A stretch of 5,536 nucleotides of DNA from NCBI GenBank assembly GCA_009778415.1, contig WRJV01000168.1:1-5536 (forward strand). The letters run 5' to 3'. The notes below the pieces were generated by a model. The model saw nothing but the letters and a program-made list of their open reading frames with translations. It was not told the DNA's origin and made no database searches. Origin of the DNA: Clostridiales bacterium (GTDB taxonomy: Bacteria; Bacillota; Clostridia; Peptostreptococcales; Anaerovoracaceae). Both the position numbers and the translations under genes were made by a program. Of the stretch, positions 1 through 5,536 are shown piece after piece. Position 1 is the first letter of the stretch. Every line of letters begins with the position of its first letter.

Positions 1-1465
1 TTGGTAGAGAAATGACCGCTTCCACCTCTGCATCAAAAAGAAGTTTCTGTCTAAAACTTTTATAGCTTGTCGCATCAACTAGGCCATCAGGTACAATAAC
101 TGCCGCTCTTCCTCCTTGTTTCAGAGATTTTACTATTTTCTCAATAAACAAGAGCTCAAACCTTCGATTGTTTGTATAACTAAAGGCATTTATTGGAGCC
201 TCTCCATTGTATGCGCCGTATGGAACATTTGCCAGCACATAATGGTATTCTTCTTCAGGTAATTCCAGCAAAGAATCTTTGTGTAGTATATTCGTCCCAC
301 CGTCATCAGCCATCATCATATTAGTTCTGGCAAACGGTATTGCGACTTTATCGTTATTATCGTATCCAAAAAAAGTCTTTTTCTTGAGCGCATCTAAAAC
401 CTCATCAGTTAGCCCCTCAGCTAACTCATAATTATTCTCCAAAAATAATAGCGCTTCGACTAAAAATCCTCCGGTTCCACAAGCAGGGTCGCAAATAACG
501 AGAGTACGGAATGATTTTTCTCCTGACAATAGCAATCGCACCATAGTTCGAATGATATGTCTGGGGGTATAGAACTCACCAAAATCCTTCTTTAGTTGAG
601 TATTGGCAAAGGATTCGTAAATCAATCCAAAAAAGTCGAAATCGCTTTCAAATAACTTAAATTTGCTAATCTCATCTTTTATTTTCAAACAACTATTTGC
701 ATCAAGCCTATCGTCGATTTTGAGACAATCATTCAAATGCCTGTATCCATTAATTTCTGTAATATCATTAATTGTATTCGCAATATCGCGATTAAGCTGT
801 CCATTCCGCCAATCATCCCACAGCAAAATTGTATCAGGTAAAGTTCTACGCTTATTTTGCTGCTCTGTAATTAACTTAAGTATGCAAAATGTAAGGCTAG
901 TTTTAATCATCGTATCTTCATTGCCTTTACTTATTCCGCAGGCCCTAAATACCTGACTTATTTCCCACAGTGATGCCCGGAATCTTTTTGGGTCAGGAGT
1001 CGTTGAAGCAAAAGTTCTATATTTAACACCAGAGTTTTTCTCTGAAACTTGAGTTTGTATTGCTTGTAGTACCGGAAGTGATTGTATCTCAGTAATCGGC
1101 GAGCCATCAATACTAACTTCAGTCAAATCAAAAGAATTATAGCAACGCGTTATAGCATCCGTATTTGTGACAAAGAATGAATTTAGCCCTTGTTTTTTTG
1201 CCTTTTGCTTTCCTTGATTTACGGCATCTTCCCAATCTTTATCGCCAAGGTTCGTTGAATGATCTTTACATTCTATTAATGCGAGAATACGTTTATCATA
1301 ATTGGGGTGGGAATGGATTACGTCTGCAACCCAAATGTCTCCTCTTTGTCTGCCTGATGATGTTGTCGTTACGTTTCTTCGCACATTTGATCGAGGGATT
1401 CCCAAATCATCAAATTTTGGATAAAGATTTTGGTCAATGTCAGTATATTCTTGCCTTTTCGCCAT
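1..1465 (-). CDS. N6-adenine DNA methyltransferase with N-terminal nuclease-like domain, partial (3' end off the left edge)
   Basis: The frame is open for 488 codons from the ATG at 1465 to base 1, and the C-terminus lies outside the window. Residues 43-67 look like a PD-(D/E)xK nuclease core: GDIW with D43, then a strand ending LALIECKD with E65 and K67, followed by a helix with Q84 (AVNQGKQKAKKQG). Residues about 160-200 resemble the helical N-terminal part of HsdM. The methyltransferase core follows: GEFYTPR at 296-302, SAM-binding motif I DPACGTGGF at 326-334, and catalytic motif IV NVPYG at 413-417. The window ends at AVISLP, a conserved strand of N6-methylases. The family methylates adenine in a target sequence chosen by a partner S subunit or a C-terminal specificity domain, which would lie beyond base 1. 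A combined nuclease and methylase chain suggests a BcgI-like (type IIB), type IIG or type I-like system; this is inference. A plain HsdM is the alternative. The gene is AT-richer than its neighbours. The start is fixed by GGAGG seven bases upstream. Confidence 0.9.
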   Translation of the reverse strand, partial: MAKRQEYTDIDQNLYPKFDDLGIPRSNVRRNVTTTSSGRQRGDIWVADVIHSHPNYDKRILALIECKDHSTNLGDKDWEDAVNQGKQKAKKQGLNSFFVTNTDAITRCYNSFDLTEVSIDGSPITEIQSLPVLQAIQTQVSEKNSGVKYRTFASTTPDPKRFRASLWEISQVFRACGISKGNEDTMIKTSLTFCILKLITEQQNKRRTLPDTILLWDDWRNGQLNRDIANTINDITEINGYRHLNDCLKIDDRLDANSCLKIKDEISKFKLFESDFDFFGLIYESFANTQLKKDFGEFYTPRHIIRTMVRLLLSGEKSFRTLVICDPACGTGGFLVEALLFLENNYELAEGLTDEVLDALKKKTFFGYDNNDKVAIPFARTNMMMADDGGTNILHKDSLLELPEEEYHYVLANVPYGAYNGEAPINAFSYTNNRRFELLFIEKIVKSLKQGGRAAVIVPDGLVDATSYKSFRQKLLFDAEVEAVISLP

Positions 1466-1472
1466 TACATTA

Positions 1473-1477
1473 CCTCC
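1473..1477 (-). promoter_or_regulatory. Ribosome binding site of the methyltransferase gene
   Basis: On the minus strand the sequence reads GGAGG, then seven bases, then ATG at 1465. This decides the start. Another ATG at 1470 is followed immediately by TAA and cannot be the start. Confidence 0.85.
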
Positions 1478-1549
1478 AAATTGAAGTCAAGCCCCAAAAT
1501 CAATTTTTTTTAATGGAATATGCCTAACAGTTCAATCGAATACGATACC

Positions 1550-1579
1550 ATTATATCAGATGATGGCTCAATGCTGCAA
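1550..1579 (-). promoter_or_regulatory. Predicted promoter of the methyltransferase gene
   Basis: The minus strand carries a perfect -10 box TATAAT (1555-1550) preceded by TG at the extended -10 position (TGATATAAT). An imperfect -35 box TTGCAG (1579-1574) lies 18 bases upstream. Transcription would begin near 1543, giving a leader of roughly 78 bases before the ATG. The weak -35 is partly compensated by the extended -10. The leader contains a run of eight A (1511-1504 on the minus strand) but I see no clear riboswitch or terminator in it. This is a prediction from sequence match and position only. Confidence 0.6.
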
Positions 1580-1594
1580 AACTCTTTTTTGTAA

Positions 1595-1623
1595 TTGTCG
1601 AAACGGGCATTCTGTTATATAAT
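1595..1623 (+). promoter_or_regulatory. Predicted promoter of the galKET operon
   Basis: A -35 box TTGTCG (1595-1600, four of six consensus bases) and a perfect -10 box TATAAT (1618-1623) are separated by the ideal 17 bases. An AT-rich stretch with six T (1585-1590) lies just upstream and could act as an UP element. Transcription would begin near 1630, leaving a leader of about 25 bases, too short for a riboswitch or attenuator. I found no convincing CcpA (cre) or LacI/GalR-family palindrome around it. The -35 box lies 15 bases from the -35 box of the opposite promoter. Confidence 0.7.
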
Positions 1624-1642
1624 TACCTTAAAAGTGGTGATC

Positions 1643-1649
1643 GAGGTGA
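1643..1649 (+). promoter_or_regulatory. Ribosome binding site that fixes the galK start
   Basis: GAGGTGA matches seven bases of the ideal Shine-Dalgarno sequence and sits five bases before the ATG at 1655. The in-frame TTG at 1595 and GTG codons at 1634 and 1637 lack such a site, and the TTG is the -35 box of the predicted promoter. Confidence 0.85.
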
Positions 1650-1654
1650 AAGCC

Positions 1655-2935
1655 ATGCTGCATGAACAAGAACATCTGAGAGAATTCCTGCTGTCTGGAA
1701 GCGGAGCAGCTTTGCTATCTGAACTGTACCAAGCAGGCGGCGAACACCAGCAGCGGCGCTATGCGCAAGCGATAGAACGGTTCGCAGGACATTTTGGCGA
1801 TGCCCCTGTCGCTGTTTTTTCTGCACCGGGGCGCACGGAACTCTGCGGCAACCACACTGACCATCAGCGGGGCCGTGTGCTGGCGGCGGCTGTTACTCTT
1901 GATATCTTAGCTGTTGTTTCTCCCGTTGATACGGGAGTGATCCGCTTGTTCTCAGAGGATTTTGACCGCATGGACGAGGTCTGCATCGACTCACTTGCCC
2001 CACAAGCCGGTGAAAAAGGCACAGTAGCCGCCCTCATTCGCGGCGTGGCGGCTAGGCTTTCGGAACTTGGATATCAATCGGGCGGGTTCAATGCCTATAC
2101 CACGTCAAACGTGCCGATTGGCAGCGGCTTGTCCTCGTCGGCGGCTTTTGAGGTTCTGCTCGGCACAATTCAAAACCATCTATATAATGAAGGAAAAATT
2201 TCTGCTCTTACAATCGCCAAAACCGGGCAATACGCTGAAAACGTTTACTTCGGGAAGCCCTGTGGGCTGCTCGACCAAACGTCTTCTTCTATTGGCGGCG
2301 TCGTACATATTGATTTTAGCAAGCTGGACGCGCCGACAGTTGAAAAACTGGACGTGCCTCGCTGGGGTTATGACATCTGCATAGTTAACACCGGCGGCAG
2401 CCACGCCGACCTCACTGCGGAATACGCGAGTATTCCGTATGAGATGCGCGAAGTTGCAGGTTATTTTGGCTGCACTGCCTTGCGCGAAGTGGATTATTCA
2501 CGGTTTATAGCGGAATTGGGCAATCTCAGAAAAATCTTGCCCGACAGGGCTCTTTTGCGCGCCATGCACTTTTTCGGCGAAAACGAGCGCGTCCTCCGTC
2601 AGGTTGAAGCGCTTAAGGACAAGCGGTGGGGGGACTACCTCGCTGCGACTATTGAATCCGGGCGCTCGTCGTTCATGCTGCTGCAAAACGTCTATCCAGT
2701 GAGCAGCCCTGCCGAGCGCGGCAACGCTTTGGCTCTTGCCATGTCGGAAAAACTGCTGGCGGGCAATGGGGCTTGGCGCATTCATGGGGGCGGGTTCGCA
2801 GGGACGATTCAGGCTATTGTCCCCTGCAATCGCACCGGGTTTTATAAAGAGAACATGGAAAGCTTGTTCGGCACGGGGAGCGTCAGCAGGTTGAACATAC
2901 GGCCATACGGCGGGCACATGCTCGAAATAAAATAA
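1655..2935 (+). CDS. galK: Galactokinase
   Basis: This cytoplasmic GHMP-family kinase phosphorylates alpha-D-galactose at C1 with ATP, the first step of the Leloir pathway. The protein is 426 residues. Motifs in order: the galactose-binding signature APGRTELCGNHTDH at 57-70, the ATP-binding loop VPIGSGLSSSAAFE at 153-166, CGLLDQ at 203-208 with the likely catalytic base D207, and the C-terminal glycine-rich motif RIHGGGFAG at 375-383. It is longer than the roughly 390-residue enzymes of enteric bacteria, with about 30 extra N-terminal residues. The first motif differs from the common GRVNLIGEHTDY form, notably GNH for GEH and H70 for Tyr. Both differences fit a galactokinase clade I recall from clostridia, so I read it as functional. 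The start at 1655 is chosen from the Shine-Dalgarno site; an upstream in-frame TTG at 1595 would add 20 residues but lies in the promoter. It is the first gene of the operon, 12 bases before galE. Confidence 0.95.
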   Translation: MLHEQEHLREFLLSGSGAALLSELYQAGGEHQQRRYAQAIERFAGHFGDAPVAVFSAPGRTELCGNHTDHQRGRVLAAAVTLDILAVVSPVDTGVIRLFSEDFDRMDEVCIDSLAPQAGEKGTVAALIRGVAARLSELGYQSGGFNAYTTSNVPIGSGLSSSAAFEVLLGTIQNHLYNEGKISALTIAKTGQYAENVYFGKPCGLLDQTSSSIGGVVHIDFSKLDAPTVEKLDVPRWGYDICIVNTGGSHADLTAEYASIPYEMREVAGYFGCTALREVDYSRFIAELGNLRKILPDRALLRAMHFFGENERVLRQVEALKDKRWGDYLAATIESGRSSFMLLQNVYPVSSPAERGNALALAMSEKLLAGNGAWRIHGGGFAGTIQAIVPCNRTGFYKENMESLFGTGSVSRLNIRPYGGHMLEIK

Positions 2936-2947
2936 CAGGAGGCAAAA

Positions 2948-3940
2948 ATGAAAACTGTGTTGGTGCCCGGCGGCGCGGGCTACATCGGATCGCATACGGT
3001 TTACGCGCTGGTTGAAAGCGGTGCAGAGGTGGTCGTCATCGACAACCTTGAAACGGGATATGAAAAAGCGATACACCCGAAAGCCCGGTTTTATCGGGGC
3101 GACATACGCGACTGCGCGTTTTTGGACAGTGTATTTTCACATGAGAGTATTGACGCCGTGATCCACTTCGCAGCCAATTCCCTTGTAGGCGAAAGTATGA
3201 CGGATCCGCTCAAATACTATGACAACAACGTCGGCGGCACACGTTGCCTTCTCCGCTCGATGGTTCGGCACAACATCAACATTGTCGTTTTTTCTTCGAC
3301 TGCTGCTGTCTACGGCGAACCGGAAAACATACCAATTCTTGAGAGCGACCGTACCGCTCCTGCCAACGCTTATGGCGAAACAAAGCTTGCGATGGAGCGC
3401 ATGTTTGGCTGGACTGAGCTGGCGCACGGCATACGCTATGTGTCCTTGCGGTATTTTAACGCCTGCGGGGCGCATGAGTGCGGCGAAATCGGGGAGGCGC
3501 ACAAGCCAGAAACTCATCTGATTCCCATAGTCCTTCAAGCAGCAGGCGGCAAGCGGGAGAACGTATCGGTGTATGGCAGCGACTATGATACTCGGGACGG
3601 AACCTGCGTACGCGACTACGTCCATGTGATGGATTTGGCCGAGGCTCATGTTCTTGCAGTGGATCACCTCCTCAAAGGAGGAAAAAGCGATATTTTCAAC
3701 TTAGGCAACGGTGTTGGCTTTACCGTAAGCGAGGTAATAAAGACCGCTGAAAACGTGACTGGCCGCCCCATCCCTGTCGCCGTTGCGCCGCGCAGGGCCG
3801 GCGACCCTGCGCAGCTTGTAGCCTCCAGCCAAAAAGCCCGCGACGTGCTCGGCTGGAATCCGCGCACTCCAAGCCTAAAGGCCATAGTGGGTACGGCATG
3901 GCATTGGCACCGCAGCCACCCAAACGGTTATCAGGACTAG
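2948..3940 (+). CDS. galE: UDP-glucose 4-epimerase
   Basis: This NAD-dependent enzyme interconverts UDP-galactose and UDP-glucose, closing the Leloir cycle and supplying UDP-galactose for glycan synthesis. The protein is 330 residues, normal for the family (about 325-340), and is an extended short-chain dehydrogenase. The NAD-binding Rossmann motif GGAGYIGSH is at 8-16 and the acid ending the second strand is in IDNLETG at 31-37. HFAA is at 73-76. The catalytic region is FSSTAAVYG at 115-123, with T118 where E. coli has Ser124, and Y142xxxK146. The substrate-binding region includes RYFNACGA at 168-175 and RDYVHVMDLAEAH at 222-234. P7 replaces the usual Thr just before the glycine motif, a minor oddity. 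The ATG is preceded by AGGAGG (2937-2942) at five bases, 12 bases after the galK stop. The gene is followed after three bases by galT, so it is cotranscribed. Confidence 0.97.
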   Translation: MKTVLVPGGAGYIGSHTVYALVESGAEVVVIDNLETGYEKAIHPKARFYRGDIRDCAFLDSVFSHESIDAVIHFAANSLVGESMTDPLKYYDNNVGGTRCLLRSMVRHNINIVVFSSTAAVYGEPENIPILESDRTAPANAYGETKLAMERMFGWTELAHGIRYVSLRYFNACGAHECGEIGEAHKPETHLIPIVLQAAGGKRENVSVYGSDYDTRDGTCVRDYVHVMDLAEAHVLAVDHLLKGGKSDIFNLGNGVGFTVSEVIKTAENVTGRPIPVAVAPRRAGDPAQLVASSQKARDVLGWNPRTPSLKAIVGTAWHWHRSHPNGYQD

Positions 3941-3943
3941 GCT

Positions 3944-5443
3944 ATGATTAGCAAGCATATCGACCAGTTGGTCATTTACGGACTAAATAAAAAACTGATA
4001 GAACCGGAGGACGCGATTTATACCCGCAACCGAATACTAGAACTGCTTCGGCTGTCAGACTATGAGGATACGCATGAAACGGCTTGCCTGACGCTTCCGG
4101 AATTGCCGGAGCTGCTTTCGGCGCTGACTGGCTACGCGGCAGAGAATGGGCTTTGCGCAGACACTGCGTCCTCCCGTGAGCGGTTTGATTCGGCTTTGAT
4201 GGGCCTTTTGACGCCGCCACCCTCGGTTGTGTCAGGCAAGTTCTGGGAGCTGCATGGAAAATCGCCGGAAGCGGCTACGAATTTTTTCTATGAGTTTTGC
4301 CAGGACAATAATTACATAAGCCGCAGCCGTACCGCGCTTGACTTGCGCTGGAAAACTGAGACTGAGTACGGCGAGCTTGACATTACAATAAATCTATCTA
4401 AACCTGAGAAAGACCCTCGGGACATAGCTGCGGCCGGCACCGCCCAAAAGAGCGGCTATCCGGCTTGTCTGCTTTGCGCGGAGAACGAGGGCTACGCAGG
4501 GCATGCGAATCACCCCGCGCGCCACAATCTCAGGATCGTCCCTGTTCAGATTTGCTCCGAGCCCTGGGGTTTCCAATACTCGCCGTATGTTTATTACAAT
4601 GAGCACTGCATTGTGCTTAACCAAAAACACACGCCAATGGTGATCGACCGCTTGGTGTTTGACAAACTGCTTTCGTTTGTAGCTCAATTTCCCCATTATT
4701 TTGTGGGTTCAAATGCAGACTTGCCCATAGTGGGCGGAAGCATCCTTTCCCATGAGCATTTCCAAGGCGGGCGGTATGTGTTCCCGATGGAACGCGCACC
4801 TGTTGAGTTTTGCTTTAATGTGGTGGGGTATGAGGACGTGGACGCCGGAATTGTCAAATGGCCGCTGTCGGTGTTACGAATAGCGCACCGCGACCCTGGC
4901 CGGCTGGCAGATTTGGCAGACCATATTACGAGCAAGTGGCGAAATTACTCCGACCCGTCTGCCGGCATATTTGCGCACACAGACAGCGTGCCTCACAACA
5001 CCGTCACGCCGATTGCGCGTTTGCGAAACGGGAAATACGAGCTCGACCTTGCGCTGCGAAACAACATTGCGTCGGCAGCGCATCCGCTGGGAGTGTTTCA
5101 TCCACACGCGGAGCTGCACAACATCAAGAAGGAAAACATTGGCCTGATTGAAGTGATGGGGCTGGCTGTGCTGCCCTCGCGGCTAAACGCGGAAATGGAG
5201 GCTCTCAAATCCGCGCTGCTTACCGGGCAGGACATCGCAGGCAGCATCGCCAAGCACGCCGATTGGGTGGATTCTTGGCGGGAGCAGTACCATATCACCC
5301 CAGAAACCGCAGACGGCATTCTTCGCGATGAAATAGGGAAGGCATTTGCACAAGTTCTGACCCACGCAGGCGTTTTTAAGCGTGACGAAGCCGGGAGACT
5401 TGCATTCGCCAAGTTTATCGAATCACTAGCAACTACCAACTAG
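3944..5443 (+). CDS. galT: UDP-glucose--hexose-1-phosphate uridylyltransferase, class II
   Basis: The enzyme transfers UMP from UDP-glucose to galactose-1-phosphate, giving UDP-galactose and glucose-1-phosphate, through a uridylylated histidine. The 499-residue length and motifs fit the class II (Firmicutes) GalT family, not the roughly 350-residue class I enzymes. The active-site segment is GGSILSHEHFQGG at 264-276, with H270, H272 and Q274 in place of the class I HPHxQ. Other class II blocks are CLLCAENEGYAGH at 175-187, NHPARHNLRIVP at 189-200, and the conserved C-terminal stretch 383-414 (GVFHPH, LHNIKKENIGLIEVMG, AVLPSRL). The start overlaps the operon logic: the galE stop is three bases upstream and AGGA (3933-3936), seven bases before the ATG, lies within the galE end, so translation is probably coupled. 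The last residues ATTN and the TAG stop are encoded by the first units of a heptamer repeat, so the native C-terminus may have been altered by the repeat. Confidence 0.96.
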   Translation: MISKHIDQLVIYGLNKKLIEPEDAIYTRNRILELLRLSDYEDTHETACLTLPELPELLSALTGYAAENGLCADTASSRERFDSALMGLLTPPPSVVSGKFWELHGKSPEAATNFFYEFCQDNNYISRSRTALDLRWKTETEYGELDITINLSKPEKDPRDIAAAGTAQKSGYPACLLCAENEGYAGHANHPARHNLRIVPVQICSEPWGFQYSPYVYYNEHCIVLNQKHTPMVIDRLVFDKLLSFVAQFPHYFVGSNADLPIVGGSILSHEHFQGGRYVFPMERAPVEFCFNVVGYEDVDAGIVKWPLSVLRIAHRDPGRLADLADHITSKWRNYSDPSAGIFAHTDSVPHNTVTPIARLRNGKYELDLALRNNIASAAHPLGVFHPHAELHNIKKENIGLIEVMGLAVLPSRLNAEMEALKSALLTGQDIAGSIAKHADWVDSWREQYHITPETADGILRDEIGKAFAQVLTHAGVFKRDEAGRLAFAKFIESLATTN

Positions 5444-5536
5444 CAACTACCAACTACCAACTACCAACTACCAACTACCAACTACCAACTACCAACTACC
5501 AACTAAAAACTACCAACTACCAACTACCAACTACCA
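5430..5536 (+). repeat. Tandem heptanucleotide array, unit CAACTAC, continuing past the right edge
   Basis: Fifteen full 7-base units in strict register occupy 5430-5534, and a sixteenth starts at 5535. Twelve units are exactly CAACTAC. The variants are unit 2 CAACTAG (5437-5443), unit 11 CAACTAA (5500-5506) and unit 12 AAACTAC (5507-5513). A decayed unit (TCACTAG, 5423-5429) may precede them. The array begins inside galT and supplies its stop codon through the G of unit 2. The consensus unit has no G and no self-complementarity, so the transcript would be unstructured. It resembles short tandemly repeated repetitive (STRR-type) heptamers known from cyanobacteria, but I cannot assign it to a described family. 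It is not a CRISPR array, as there are no spacers. Its full length and right flank are not visible. Confidence 0.97.

Noticed and set aside
663..956. Plus-strand open frame of 97 codons
   Set aside because: It lies antisense inside the methyltransferase gene, has no Shine-Dalgarno site or recognisable domain, and the minus-strand frame carries all the conserved motifs.
1177..1527. Plus-strand open frame of 116 codons
   Set aside because: It is the complement of the nuclease-like N-terminus and its ribosome binding site. It has hydrophobic runs but no family resemblance, and the minus-strand frame explains this DNA.
1535..1546. Dyad ATCG-AATA-CGAT at the expected transcript start of the methyltransferase gene, a possible operator
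   Set aside because: The arms are only four bases long and a match of this size is expected by chance in an intergenic region of this length. No controller-protein gene is visible.
1578..1612. Possible CcpA (cre) or GalR operator overlapping the gal promoter
   Set aside because: I looked for the TGWAANCGNTNWCA pattern and for CG-centred palindromes and found no acceptable match.
2498..3076. Minus-strand open frame of 192 codons across the galK-galE junction
   Set aside because: It is a shadow of two well-supported genes, spanning their junction in GC-rich DNA; it shows no motif of its own.
5430..5536. CRISPR array
   Set aside because: The 7-base units are directly contiguous with no spacers and are far shorter than any CRISPR repeat.

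Overview
The window holds two unrelated blocks transcribed away from each other. On the left, on the minus strand and running off the left edge, is an AT-rich gene for an adenine-N6 DNA methyltransferase of the HsdM type. Its N-terminus looks like a PD-(D/E)xK nuclease, so it is probably a single-chain restriction-modification protein. Its reading frame is open without a stop from the ATG at 1465 to base 1 (488 codons). On the right, on the plus strand, is a compact Leloir galactose operon, galK-galE-galT, in GC-richer DNA. A tandem array of a 7-base unit begins inside the last codons of galT and continues past the right edge.

Layout: 1-1465 restriction-modification gene (minus, 3' end missing); 1466-1654 divergent intergenic region with one sigma-70/sigma-A type promoter for each direction; 1655-2935 galactokinase; 2948-3940 UDP-glucose 4-epimerase; 3944-5443 class II galactose-1-phosphate uridylyltransferase; 5430-5536 heptamer repeat CAACTAC, at least 15 full units. 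The gal genes are separated by 12 and 3 bases, so they are almost certainly one transcript.

Together the gal enzymes phosphorylate galactose (GalK), exchange it onto UDP-glucose to release glucose-1-phosphate (GalT), and regenerate UDP-glucose from UDP-galactose (GalE). No transporter, mutarotase or regulator gene is in the window.

The organism is most likely a Firmicute, probably a clostridial anaerobe. The reasons are the class II GalT (about 500 residues, HEHFQ active site), the roughly 425-residue galactokinase with a GNHTDH motif, strong Shine-Dalgarno sequences (AGGAGG, GAGGTGA) and near-consensus TATAAT boxes. I cannot name the genus. The drop in GC content across the intergenic region (about 30-42% in sampled lines of the left gene, 48-62% in sampled lines of the gal genes) suggests that the restriction-modification gene was acquired horizontally next to a resident gal operon.
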